A DNA stretch of 64,000 nt from contig JBCBWU010000008.1 of assembly GCA_039816955.1 (NCBI GenBank), positions 5,190 to 69,189 of the forward strand, given 5' to 3'. Below the pieces are notes generated by a model. The model saw only the letters and a program-made list of their open reading frames with translations, had not been told where the DNA came from and made no database searches. Each line of letters begins with the position of its first letter. The stretch's first letter is position 1. The position numbers were made by a program, and so were the translations under genes. The DNA comes from Lewinella sp039816955 (GTDB lineage: Bacteria; Bacteroidota; Bacteroidia; Chitinophagales; Saprospiraceae). Of this stretch, positions 1 through 8,687 are shown in pieces.

Positions 1-40
1 AGCATTAGACTGTAGATATTGTTGCAAAACCCTGATAACA

Positions 41-880
41 ATGAAGCAAAAAACTAAACCGTTGGTATTCGCGCTTTTATTACCGCTCTTGCTCGCTTTT
101 GGGCCAGTAGCGAACCAGAGTGCCGTTACAAATCTGAGTCCGTGCTCTACAGAAAATAGTGTCTTTTCATCAGGTGAAGAGATCGTCTACAAGGTATATT
201 ACAATTGGAATTTTGTTTGGATGTCTGCCGGAGAAGTGACTTTCCGTGTCTATGATGACGATGACGAATACCATTTAAGTGCTCGCGGCAGAACGTACTC
301 CTCCTATGACTGGTTCTTCAGCGTACGTGATAATTACGACTGCTACATTAATAAAGAAACCTTGCTGCCTCGTCTATCCATTAGGGATATCCAGGAAGGC
401 AATTACGAGCGTTACGATCGTATTACCTACGATCAGGGTGCCAATCGTGTTACCTCGGTAAAAGGGCGAAGCCGTGACGATGCTACACCAGAGTCATTTA
501 ATCTGGATGGCTGTATGCACGATATCTTGTCGATCATGTACTATCTGAGAAATGTAGAGGTAGATAATCTGCGTCAAGGCGATGAGGTGCCAATTTCTAT
601 TTTCTTTGACCGCGAAACCTACCCGCTGAAGGTTAAGTATTTGGGTACCGAAGATAGAACTAAGGTAAAGGGAATGGGCCGCTACAAGACCCATAAGTTT
701 AGCCCACAGCTCATTGCTGGTGAAGTATTCAAGGAAGGCGACGAAATGACGGTTTACGTTTCGCAAGATGAAAATAAGATTCCCGTTTTGATCGAATCAC
801 CGGTTTCGGTAGGTTCCGTCAAAGTAGTGCTTAAAAGCTACAAGGGCTTGCGTCACGATTTCACCGCAAAAGTGCGATAA
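41..880 (+). CDS. DUF3108 domain-containing exported protein
   Basis: Predicted periplasmic protein of 279 residues. The N-terminus has a signal peptide: basic MKQKTK, then a hydrophobic run to about residue 22. The rest resembles the DUF3108 family: a start such as FSSGEEIVYKVYYNW, the segment SAGEVTFRV, and a central region ending in FDRETYPLKVKY. Families of this type are thought to form lipocalin-like beta barrels; the molecular role is not known. The stop is followed after two bases by the next gene, so the two are very likely co-transcribed. Family assignment is from sequence resemblance only. Confidence 0.85.
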   Translation: MKQKTKPLVFALLLPLLLAFGPVANQSAVTNLSPCSTENSVFSSGEEIVYKVYYNWNFVWMSAGEVTFRVYDDDDEYHLSARGRTYSSYDWFFSVRDNYDCYINKETLLPRLSIRDIQEGNYERYDRITYDQGANRVTSVKGRSRDDATPESFNLDGCMHDILSIMYYLRNVEVDNLRQGDEVPISIFFDRETYPLKVKYLGTEDRTKVKGMGRYKTHKFSPQLIAGEVFKEGDEMTVYVSQDENKIPVLIESPVSVGSVKVVLKSYKGLRHDFTAKVR

Positions 881-882
881 CT

Positions 883-1521
883 ATGCGTAAACTGGGTACA
901 GTAGTGATTGCCATTAGCTTGGTAGCACTCTTGGGAATTCAGATCTACCAGTTGTTGCGTGGTGGTCAAAAAGAGACTGCGCAAGTAGAAGCGGCAGTGC
1001 TGCTGGAGCAGATCAGAGAGGTCTGTAAGCTGGTTACGGTGGAAGGAGATTTTAGTGAACTTTACACCGAAAAGAACCTGCGCGAGGTAACGCTATACCT
1101 GCCAATTCCTACTTATTGGGAATTTTCCAAAGAGGCCATTATTGAGGTGCGCGGCAAAGTACTGGTTGGCTACGATATGGAACAACTGAGTATTAAGATC
1201 GACAGTACCAAGCGGACGGTCACATTCAGTAACCTTCCAGAACCCGATATTCTGGCCATTGATCACGAATTACGCTACCGCAATTTGGAGGAAAGCTTTT
1301 TTAACAGCTTCTCACCAGAAGATTACACCCAGCTTAACAAAAATGCGAAAGAGGCACTCCGCAAAAAAGCCTACGAAAGCGAACTCCTACCCAAAGCACG
1401 AGCCGAAGGTAATACCATGTTGGAGGGCCTACGCTTCATGATGGGAAATATGGGCTGGCGCCTGCAATACGAGACGCCTCGTACCTTGCCCAATACGGAA
1501 AGTACTGGCGTAGCTGGCTAA
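883..1521 (+). CDS. DUF4230 domain-containing protein
   Basis: A 212-residue protein with one N-terminal membrane anchor (about residues 4-23, VVIAISLVALLGIQIYQLL), then a soluble domain of the DUF4230 type. The family is common in Bacteroidota as a single-pass envelope protein of unknown function. It starts two bases after the DUF3108 stop, which implies translational coupling. The C-terminal third is rich in charged helices (residues about 120-185). No catalytic motif is evident. Confidence 0.8.
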   Translation: MRKLGTVVIAISLVALLGIQIYQLLRGGQKETAQVEAAVLLEQIREVCKLVTVEGDFSELYTEKNLREVTLYLPIPTYWEFSKEAIIEVRGKVLVGYDMEQLSIKIDSTKRTVTFSNLPEPDILAIDHELRYRNLEESFFNSFSPEDYTQLNKNAKEALRKKAYESELLPKARAEGNTMLEGLRFMMGNMGWRLQYETPRTLPNTESTGVAG

Positions 1522-1562
1522 AAAGGACTATCTTGAAATAACGCCAGACTACCCACCCCACT

Positions 1563-2321
1563 ATGTCATCTTGCTTTTACCAACCCTCCTGGGCCCAACA
1601 GTTTTCTTCCTACCTGACTGTGGCGGAAAGTACCCGTCTGGGTGGAGTAGGGCAAACGCCTTACGAAAGCCTCAACTTGGGTTTGTTTACAGAAGACGAA
1701 GACAGTGTGGTAACCCAAAACCGTAAGCTCTTTTGCACTGCTCTGGGCTGGGATGTGGAACACCTTTCGGGCGGCCATCAAGTGCACGGCGATCAGGTGC
1801 TACGAGTGCACCGTCCGGGGCAGTGGGAAGGCTACGATGCCTTCATTACTAATCGTGCCAATGTTTTACTTTCGGTTACCATTGCCGACTGTACACCGGT
1901 ACTCATCTTTGATCCGGTCCAACGCGCTATTGGGGCGGCTCATGCGGGCTGGCGTGGTACGGTGGCGGGTATCGCTGGTAAGTTACTACGGCATATGCGA
2001 GATGCCTACAGCACCCAGGCAGTAGATTGTTGGGCTTTTGTGGGTACCTGTATTGGCCGAGACGATTATGAGGTGGACGAAGATGTAGCTACTCATTTCA
2101 AAGAAGAGTTTAAGCACTGGGATACAGAACGAGGAAAGTTTCTAGTGGACCTGAAGGCTGCAAATACCACAGCACTCCGCCAAATGGGCGTACCAGCAGA
2201 TCAGATCGAAGTTTCTAACTATTCTACCGTACAACACAACGATCGCTACTTCTCACATCGGGCAGAAAAAGGAAAAACCGGACGAATGTTGGCAGTGATT
2301 GGGCTACGCACTAGAAAATAG
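1563..2321 (+). CDS. pgeF: Peptidoglycan editing factor / polyphenol oxidase family protein
   Basis: Member of the YfiH/PgeF (multicopper polyphenol oxidase, laccase-domain) family, 252 residues, the usual length. The hallmark residues are visible: His75 in GGHQVHG, Cys110 in TIADCTPVLIF and His127 in AAHAGWRGT, spaced as in the family's metal/active site. Members cleave mis-incorporated L-Ser from muropeptides or act on purine nucleosides; which applies here cannot be read from sequence. It lies 41 bases after the DUF4230 gene and overlaps the convergent kinase by 11 bases at the 3' end. Confidence 0.93.
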   Translation: MSSCFYQPSWAQQFSSYLTVAESTRLGGVGQTPYESLNLGLFTEDEDSVVTQNRKLFCTALGWDVEHLSGGHQVHGDQVLRVHRPGQWEGYDAFITNRANVLLSVTIADCTPVLIFDPVQRAIGAAHAGWRGTVAGIAGKLLRHMRDAYSTQAVDCWAFVGTCIGRDDYEVDEDVATHFKEEFKHWDTERGKFLVDLKAANTTALRQMGVPADQIEVSNYSTVQHNDRYFSHRAEKGKTGRMLAVIGLRTRK

Positions 2322-3726
2322 CCCGGCCTTGTCGGCTAAATTGGTAAAGCGCTTTAAGGGGTAGCGTTTTATCACTTATGGCTGGAGCGCTCTCACCATT
2401 CAAATGCTGCTTGGGGAACCGTAAAGTGAATAGAGACCCGTTGGCACCTGCGTCTATTGCTATTGTGCCACTGTGGATATCCATGATTTTTTTAGCAATA
2501 GCTAGTCCTAAGCCAGTACCCTGGTACTGGTTGCTATTGAGCCGATGAAAGACCGTGAAGATCGCTTCACGGTCTGCGTCTGGTACCCCAATACCGTTAT
2601 CCTCTACCAAAATGACTATCGCATCTTGGTCTTCCACCGCCTTGAGCCAGATTTGCTTATGCTCACTTTCGTTGTACTTGAGGCCATTCTCAACCAGATT
2701 TTGCAAAACCATGTGCAGGAGAATCGGGCTGGCGTTTAATTGGTGGTCGTCCACATTTAGGTGGATAGAAATATTAGTTGAGCCTTCTATTTTGGCAAAT
2801 TGCCGCTCCACTTTACGGAAGATATCACTCAACGCTACATCCTCTGTGCGGAGTTGATTTTGGTCCAGATGAGCTAAAGAAAGTAAATTCTCCGTCATGG
2901 TGTACAATTCTCGAGCTGAATGCTCAATTAGTTGCATGTATTCTTGTGAGGAGGAGATTGCTCCTTGTTGGCTGGTAGTTTGTGCGATTTTGGCGAAAGA
3001 TACGATATGCCGTAGTGGTGTACGTAAATCGTGCGATACCATATAGTTAAGGCGCTTTAGTTCTTCGTTCGAATAGGCCAGATCGGATAGTAATTGTGTG
3101 TTTTTCTTGTTAGTGTAAATGATTTGACGGATAAAATTATTGGTGATGAAGACCACACCGAAGGCGATACTCAGAAAGACAATGCAGTTATTTACGATAG
3201 TAGACCAGCTGTCAATTACCCCAAATTCTTGCAGCAAAAGAATCTGACTGATCACATAGAATACAAATACGTAAGCGACCATGAGCATCAGGCGCCAGGT
3301 CGAACGGAAAAATAGAACGCAGAGGAGTGCCATGAGAAAAAAGGCATACTCTGCTTTAATGGCGCCTTTACCACAAACGATTAAGGTGAAAAACAGGATA
3401 GGATAACCAACGGCTGTGAGCGTACGAGCTGCATACTGACGCTGGCTAAATTGTAGATAGAAAAGCAGCAGATTAAAACCTACAATAACCGCCCCACATC
3501 CAACCATTGACAGATTACCAAGCCAGAGGTTGAACACTACAAAAACGAATGTACAAAGACTGGAGAGAAGGAGTAAAAGATTGAGGTGATAGGTTTTATC
3601 ATTATCCCAATTATGGAAGGAGGGATTGGTTCCAGAGAGCAGGAGCTCATCAGCGATTTTTGCAAAGAATGCCTTTGTTTTTGCCTGGGTCATAACTGCT
3701 GGGCTACTTACTGCACAGCCATTCAA
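2311..3726 (-). CDS. Membrane sensor histidine kinase
   Basis: A 471-residue histidine kinase. Residues about 45-200 hold some six to seven hydrophobic segments with no recognisable ligand domain. A short linker leads to the HisKA phospho-acceptor helix (His232 in SHDLRTP) and a HATPase domain with N-box NLVENGLKYN, G1 box EDNGIGVP and G2 box GTGLGLAIAKK. No response regulator is adjacent, so the partner is unknown. An alternative start at Met12 (3693) is possible. The 3' end overlaps pgeF by 11 bases. Confidence 0.9.
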   Translation of the reverse strand: MNGCAVSSPAVMTQAKTKAFFAKIADELLLSGTNPSFHNWDNDKTYHLNLLLLLSSLCTFVFVVFNLWLGNLSMVGCGAVIVGFNLLLFYLQFSQRQYAARTLTAVGYPILFFTLIVCGKGAIKAEYAFFLMALLCVLFFRSTWRLMLMVAYVFVFYVISQILLLQEFGVIDSWSTIVNNCIVFLSIAFGVVFITNNFIRQIIYTNKKNTQLLSDLAYSNEELKRLNYMVSHDLRTPLRHIVSFAKIAQTTSQQGAISSSQEYMQLIEHSARELYTMTENLLSLAHLDQNQLRTEDVALSDIFRKVERQFAKIEGSTNISIHLNVDDHQLNASPILLHMVLQNLVENGLKYNESEHKQIWLKAVEDQDAIVILVEDNGIGVPDADREAIFTVFHRLNSNQYQGTGLGLAIAKKIMDIHSGTIAIDAGANGSLFTLRFPKQHLNGESAPAISDKTLPLKALYQFSRQGRAIF

Positions 3727-3848
3727 AGAGCGCTGTCGTAAGCAAAATGTTTGGGTTCAGAAAACTTGTGCGTTTGTTCAAAAAGGCAAATCAGCTTTTG
3801 TAAATATACGTATTTTTTCTATTGTTAACGCACGTACAATTCTTGACG

Positions 3849-4586
3849 CTACGGAACGTACAGCATTTCAGTGATTTCTGGCAGTATTGCAGCTTGCCAA
3901 CGCTCGTATCCCAACGCATTCATATGGAGGCTATCACTTACGAATATCTCTCCTTCAGGGTATTTTGTTTTGGGGCTTAACATGCTATTACCGATGTCAA
4001 AATAGCGAATATTAGGGTTGTTAAGCCGTTTGATGAAGGTGGCAATTAAACGATTCCCTTTTTCAAATTCTGGCCACAACTCCCAGCGGGCGGGAGAAGG
4101 TTTCATACTTATGTAAAGTACCTTACTTTTTGGCGAGTTTTTTAAAGTAAGTCTTAAGAAGGTGCGAAAAGCCTCCAAAACGTCTCTGGCCTGGTAGCCA
4201 TCGGTAATATCGTTTTCCCCACAATACAGTACAATTAATTCGGGCTGGTGAGGGGTAATTACATCGTCAAAAAAATAGTTGACTTGCCGGAGCGTCGATC
4301 CGCCAAACCCGCGGTTAAGGACCAGGGCAGGAATGCTGTCAAAGTCGCTTTTCAAGGTTTCCCACTTGCGGATACTTGAGCTTCCGGTGAAAACAATGCG
4401 GTTAAGCGTATCGGCAAGTTGCAGGTCTTCTTCGTTGAATAAGTCCATGACCGGCTGGTAACCCAGGAAGGTGGTATCGAATGGTACAATGATGTTATCA
4501 GGGTCGCCCAAAAGGGCTTGCATGCTCTGGTAGCGCGGCGCGCAACTCAGCATACTAAATATCAGGATCGCCAAAATTCTCTTCAT
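3849..4586 (-). CDS. SGNH/GDSL hydrolase family lipoprotein
   Basis: A 245-residue lipoprotein: signal peptide with lipobox Cys15 (SMLSC), then an SGNH hydrolase. Block I is FTGSSSIRKW (nucleophile probably Ser70), block II NRGFGGSTL, block III GENDI (Asn125) and block V Asp218/His221 in DSLHMN. Such enzymes are esterases or lipases acting on acyl or acetyl groups. The lipid anchor places it on the outer or inner membrane. The substrate is unknown. Confidence 0.9.
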   Translation of the reverse strand: MKRILAILIFSMLSCAPRYQSMQALLGDPDNIIVPFDTTFLGYQPVMDLFNEEDLQLADTLNRIVFTGSSSIRKWETLKSDFDSIPALVLNRGFGGSTLRQVNYFFDDVITPHQPELIVLYCGENDITDGYQARDVLEAFRTFLRLTLKNSPKSKVLYISMKPSPARWELWPEFEKGNRLIATFIKRLNNPNIRYFDIGNSMLSPKTKYPEGEIFVSDSLHMNALGYERWQAAILPEITEMLYVP

Positions 4587-4703
4587 GGTACTATGGTTCT
4601 TCGCTCTTTAGACGTCGTTCTCTGGCGGAAGTTAGCCAGTGGAGTTGGACTTTATAGAACTTTTAACATAGTATTGAAGCAAAAGATCGCTTATCAGCAG
4701 TCG

Positions 4704-5477
4704 CTAATGGCCCTTCAACGACAGTTCTAGGCCATCGTAGGCGATGTCTACTCCGGAGGGAAGTAGTGTGCTCACCTCAGCGTGTGTGCCCATCTGATGA
4801 CTCAAGTGGGTCAGGTAGGCTTGCTTCGGTTGGATCCGGTCAATCAGCGCTAGCGATTCTTCTAGACTGACATGGCTGTGGTGTGGATTCCGGTGCAGTG
4901 CACTGATGACAAGAATATCCAGGTTCCGTAAATGAGCTAATTCTGTATTGGATATGGTTTTGATATCGGTAATGTAAGCAAAGCCCCCAATGCGGTAACC
5001 CTGTACCGGTAGCTTACCGTGTAGGTAGTGGATCAATTGTACGGAGGTATTTCCTAGTTCGAATCGGCGTTGCTGATCGGTGATGTTTAACTCAAAGCTG
5101 GGGGCACCGGGGTAGGGGTTTTCCGCAAAGGCATAGGCAAAGCGTGCGCGGAGCTCTTGCGCTACCCGTCCGCTGCAATATATGGGCATCGGACGCATAC
5201 TGCGAAAAATGAAAGGGCGAGCATCGTCCAGACCAATAATATGGTCGTTGTGTTCGTGAGTCAGCAGAATAGCATCCAAGTCCGTTACCTGAGCTTGAAG
5301 CATTTGCTGGCGAAAATCTGGCCCAGCATCGATGACAATATTTTGTTGATCTGCACTAATCAATACTGAAACGCGCAGTCTTTTATCACGCGGATCCTTT
5401 GATTGGCATACCGTACAATCACAGCCAATTACCGGTATCCCTTGAGAAGTGCCCGTTCCTAGAAAAAATATCTTCAT
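4704..5477 (-). CDS. PhnP-like MBL-fold metallo-hydrolase
   Basis: Metallo-beta-lactamase-fold hydrolase of 257 residues. The metal motif HEHNDH is at residues 74-79. A family-specific Cys-rich segment near residues 19-24 (GCDCTVC) is typical of PhnP-type phosphodiesterases, where it binds structural zinc. PhnP proper hydrolyses phosphoribosyl cyclic phosphate, but no phn genes are nearby, so the substrate here is open. The 118-base gap to the downstream GDSL gene leaves co-transcription uncertain. Confidence 0.88.
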   Translation of the reverse strand: MKIFFLGTGTSQGIPVIGCDCTVCQSKDPRDKRLRVSVLISADQQNIVIDAGPDFRQQMLQAQVTDLDAILLTHEHNDHIIGLDDARPFIFRSMRPMPIYCSGRVAQELRARFAYAFAENPYPGAPSFELNITDQQRRFELGNTSVQLIHYLHGKLPVQGYRIGGFAYITDIKTISNTELAHLRNLDILVISALHRNPHHSHVSLEESLALIDRIQPKQAYLTHLSHQMGTHAEVSTLLPSGVDIAYDGLELSLKGH

Positions 5478-5669
5478 ACTTACCTGTGACTTTTTAGACT
5501 CTTAGCGTCTCAATAAGCGAGTAAACACCCAAGGCAGAATATACGAGTAGAAAGCTACACATTTTTTACCCCAAGCAAGTGGCTCAGATACAATCTGACA
5601 TAATCCCACGAACACATTTGTTCAATCGCCTTTGTTTGACAACATAATAGGCACGAAAGTTATCCCTAA

Positions 5670-5696
5670 GCAGAGGTCCGATCCCTCTGCTTTTTT
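5670..5696 (+). terminator. Rho-independent-type hairpin with T-run
   Basis: Seven-bp stem GCAGAGG/CCTCTGC with a seven-base loop, followed directly by TTTTTT. The orientation is plus, yet no plus-strand gene lies upstream (the flanking gene is on the minus strand), so it may end an unannotated small transcript. Confidence 0.6.
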
Positions 5697-5700
5697 CTTT

Positions 5701-5882
5701 GTATGGCCTTGCCATAAAAAGAAATCCGCCGAAGCTTTAGCGTAGGCGGATATTTCACTCTACCATCCGTTTCACGGAATTCATTTCGTGCTCCGTCGGC
5801 GTAGCCTTTGGCGCAGGCGTCTGTGGAGATTATAAGCGGAATGAATTTTGATAAACCAACACGGGGACGAACAAGGCCATAC
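5701..5882. repeat. Inverted-repeat-bounded structured element
   Basis: The ends GTATGGCCTTG (5701-5711) and CAAGGCCATAC (5872-5882) are a perfect 11-bp inverted repeat. Inside are a 7-bp hairpin ATCCGCC/GGCGGAT (5724-5730 with 5745-5751), a partly complementary AATTCATT/AATGAATT pair, and two related copies of a GC-rich 22-base motif (about 5729-5750 and 5798-5820, roughly 18 of 22 positions alike). It could be a REP/MITE-like element or a structured RNA. Confidence 0.5.
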
Positions 5883-6187
5883 CTCTGACATCTCCAAGAT
5901 ATCGGAATAGTTGATTCTCTCCTACTGCAAATGAGCGTAAGGTTCCTCCAGCATTCTCTCCAGCTTAGTTCCCGCTTTCACTACGAACTGATTTAAACTT
6001 TTGTGGTGTTGATGAGCCTGAGCCTTTGTAGGTTCTGGCGAAGAGGCTTTCTGAGTGCATACCTGGAAGGTATCCCGCAGCAAGTGCGGGAAGGAAAACG
6101 CTGAAGTCAGGTTCTGTAAAGCGTTGGGGCGTAAGCCATTAGAAAAGTTTAAATCAGTTCTGTTATTGATATTTTGATTTAAAAAAA

Positions 6188-6230
6188 CAAGAGTCATCCC
6201 AAATTTCGGAATGACTCTTGTTTTTTTTTT
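6188..6230. terminator. Bidirectional intrinsic terminator
   Basis: Stem CAAGAGTCAT (6188-6197) pairs with ATGACTCTTG (6211-6220), extended by flanking A and T runs. Ten Ts follow on the plus strand and seven on the minus strand. It sits 20 bases past the stop of the TPR histidine kinase, so it should end that minus-strand transcript. Confidence 0.85.
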
Positions 6231-6249
6231 GTGCAGAAACGAGAAGTGA

Positions 6250-8454
6250 CTAAGACACGGGAACTGCTAATAACTTGAGCGGAAAATCTAAGCGAAAGGT
6301 AGTACCTATATCAATTTGACTTTCCACACCGATTTGTCCGCCAAACTCTTCTACTAAGCGCTTACAGATGGCGAGCCCTAAGCCAGATCCTTCGTACTTA
6401 ACCTGCGTATGGAGGCGGGCAAACATTTGGAAAATCTTATCATAAAATTCCTCGTCTATACCTATTCCATTATCAGCAATGAAAACGCTGTAGTATTCTT
6501 CCTCCTGTACACCCCAAATCTTTACGGTGGGCTGATCTGACTGATTATACTTGATCCCATTTTCAATCAAATTCTTAAACAGGAGCAGTACTTTTGCTGG
6601 AGTGTAATAAAGCTGCTGCAGGGGACCTTCTATTTGCACTACAGCATTCCTTTGGTCAATAACCCCAGAGATAGATTCTTGAATGTCTAGCGTTAATTCG
6701 TGCAGATCTATAGTCTCATAATGGGATTCATCGGAGGTGGCAACATAGAGTGAAAATGCCAAAACATCTTCAATCAAGCGATTCATTCGCTTACCGCCAG
6801 CAACAATGAAATTCAAATAGTCAGCAGTTTCTTCCTGCGTCGATTTCCCTAGTCGGGCTTTTAGCAAGCCAGCGAACTTAATTACATTGTGCAGCGGCGT
6901 TTTGAGATCATGGGAAACCACAAAAGCAAAGCGTTCTAATTCCGTGTTGCGTTTAGTAAGTTTCTCATTGGTTTCAGCTAACTCTCTGTTAACCGTTTCT
7001 ATTTGTTGGGTTCGCTCCACTACCAGTTCTTCTAACTCTTCATTTTTCCGGGCTCTGATCTGGTACAGACGAACTAGATAGGCAACAGTAACCGCCAATA
7101 GCAAAACCCCCAAGACCGCCAGGAGCAAACCATTTCGACTGCGGGTAATCCGTAGTTTCTGGTTTTGGTTCTCCATGTTCAAAATGCGGTTCCGATCCTC
7201 ACTTTGCTGGAGGCGAGCTTGGTTTCGTAAAATCATTTCACTTTGCGAGAACACATACTCGTTCAAGCGGTCTGAGTATTCTTTGTACTTAACATGGGCA
7301 GCTAAAGCTCGACTTGTCAAACCCTGCTCTTGTGCAGCGTTGAATTGAATCTGGTAGGCCTTGGCTAAAAAATCATTATTGTCCCTTCGCTCAGCGCTCT
7401 CTATCAGAATTGACAATATCTGATCCAGTTCCTGCCATTCCTTTTGCTGGAGCAAATATCGACACTGTACATAAAGAAAATTCAGCGTATTAACACTTGC
7501 ACTTTTTGTAGTTTCCAATTGAGCTATGGCCTGTTCAAAGCACATGGTAAACGCCGCCGGAAGGGTTTCAATATCTCCGATTGTCAAACTGGTTCTCACT
7601 TCAGAAACAACCACATAACAATTTCGGGGATCACTAGGCTCATAAGCAGTCGCTTCTCGCAAAGTATTGATATAATGACGAGCGGAATCTGGCTGGTTTA
7701 ACTCAATAAAATTATCGATCAAAACTCGATAGAAATAGTGGGCAAAACCTTTATTATCGACCGCATCTATATACGGATAGGCCTGCCGTAAAACAGCTAA
7801 TGCCTGTTCATGTTCCGACGCTCTTACTAAGAGTCTTGCCAGTTTAAAACGACTTACAACATGCGCATTGGGATCATCGTATCTTGCCGCTAGTTGTTGC
7901 AACTTATTGACGTAAAAGTAAACGGTGTCGAGATTGGAGGCAAACCCCAAACTGACGTCCACTAAGGCGCCTAGATTGAATACATTTTCCGAGATAGATG
8001 AACCAGAATAGTAATTGCGCTGGTCGGGTATGGTAAGAGATGTGTACCCTTTCTCCTGCTCACCGATTGAGAAATAAAATGAGCCGAGTAGATTGTATGC
8101 ACGAACCAAAGCGGAAGTATCCTCCAACGCCTGGGCTTTGTCTAATATCGGCTGGAAGTGCTCAAACAATAAGACGGAATCCTGTTTGTAGTAAGCAGTC
8201 CTTGCTATCAGATAATGAGCTTCCATCTCCAAACTATCCTGTCCTGACGCTTGGAAAATTTGTAACGCCTGTTGGGCGAGCTCAATTTGTTGCGGGTAGT
8301 CGCCATTGATGTTTTGTGCTTGCTCTAACAGCAATCGCCCAGACTGCTCCAGGGTATCCCCATTTGAGCTTGCACCCAATTCTACTGCAAGCAGTAAGAA
8401 CAATAAAATGCACAGTCCTTCAGCCCTAAAGAAGGCCGATAACCTTCGTTTCAT
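6250..8454 (-). CDS. TPR-containing sensor histidine kinase
   Basis: Histidine kinase of 734 residues. I take the ATG at 8454 as start because a signal peptide follows at once (MKRRLSAFF, then LLFLLLAVELGA); a longer reading from 8583 adds 43 residues. The periplasmic N-terminal two-thirds looks like helical TPR-type repeats. A transmembrane helix (LLLAVLGVLLLAVTVAYLV) and a coiled coil lead to HisKA (His515 in SHDLKTP) and HATPase (NLIENGIKYN, DNGIGI, GSGLGLAICKR). This is the Bacteroidota architecture in which the sensor repeats precede the kinase core. No regulator gene is adjacent. Confidence 0.9.
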   Translation of the reverse strand: MKRRLSAFFRAEGLCILLFLLLAVELGASSNGDTLEQSGRLLLEQAQNINGDYPQQIELAQQALQIFQASGQDSLEMEAHYLIARTAYYKQDSVLLFEHFQPILDKAQALEDTSALVRAYNLLGSFYFSIGEQEKGYTSLTIPDQRNYYSGSSISENVFNLGALVDVSLGFASNLDTVYFYVNKLQQLAARYDDPNAHVVSRFKLARLLVRASEHEQALAVLRQAYPYIDAVDNKGFAHYFYRVLIDNFIELNQPDSARHYINTLREATAYEPSDPRNCYVVVSEVRTSLTIGDIETLPAAFTMCFEQAIAQLETTKSASVNTLNFLYVQCRYLLQQKEWQELDQILSILIESAERRDNNDFLAKAYQIQFNAAQEQGLTSRALAAHVKYKEYSDRLNEYVFSQSEMILRNQARLQQSEDRNRILNMENQNQKLRITRSRNGLLLAVLGVLLLAVTVAYLVRLYQIRARKNEELEELVVERTQQIETVNRELAETNEKLTKRNTELERFAFVVSHDLKTPLHNVIKFAGLLKARLGKSTQEETADYLNFIVAGGKRMNRLIEDVLAFSLYVATSDESHYETIDLHELTLDIQESISGVIDQRNAVVQIEGPLQQLYYTPAKVLLLFKNLIENGIKYNQSDQPTVKIWGVQEEEYYSVFIADNGIGIDEEFYDKIFQMFARLHTQVKYEGSGLGLAICKRLVEEFGGQIGVESQIDIGTTFRLDFPLKLLAVPVS

Positions 8455-8629
8455 CGTAGTGGGGCATACTGACTTGCCAGCTATATTATTGTTGAGTGTT
8501 TTCAATAGTCCAGTATAATCAATAAGGGAGAACAATACCAGTGTCACATATAACGATTCTCTATGATAAGGTAATTTGAGCAAATCTTCCTTATGCTAGG
8601 GCAGGAATTCGAACTTGACCACAACAATA

Positions 8630-8664
8630 AGCCCCAATCTGGGGAGAATTCACAAATTGGGGCT
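8630..8664 (-). terminator. Probable terminator of pruA
   Basis: Stem AGCCCCAAT (8630-8638) pairs with ATTGGGGCT (8656-8664), just past the pruA stop. On the minus strand it is followed by the weak T-rich stretch TTATTGTTG. Its position supports a terminator; the poor T-run lowers confidence. Confidence 0.6.
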
Positions 8665-8687
8665 AGTATCTATGCTAAAGAAGTTCC

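Larger units (their letters stand above)
5478..6249. other. 772-base gap without a supported gene; hairpins and repeats
   Basis: No convincing gene lies here. It holds a plus-strand terminator-like hairpin (5670-5696), an 11-bp perfect inverted repeat (5701-5711 with 5872-5882) enclosing further hairpins and two degenerate copies of a 22-base motif, a small CCCGCA/TGCGGG hairpin near 6075, and a bidirectional terminator (6188-6230). A 91-codon minus-strand frame (5922-6197) starts inside that terminator stem and was not accepted. Confidence 0.7.

Noticed and set aside
5670..5696. Possible tRNA T-arm (AGAGG, loop TCCGATC, CCTCT)
   Set aside because: The T-loop lacks the TTC core, the T-run follows at once, and no D-arm, anticodon arm or acceptor stem can be built upstream.
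5922..6197. Minus-strand reading frame of 91 codons
   Set aside because: It starts inside the stem of the 6188-6230 terminator, has no recognisable domain, and lies in a repeat-rich gap.
8601..8625. TTCGAA segment reminiscent of a tRNA T-loop or attachment site
   Set aside because: Flanking bases do not pair as a T-stem and no tRNA body or integrase is present.
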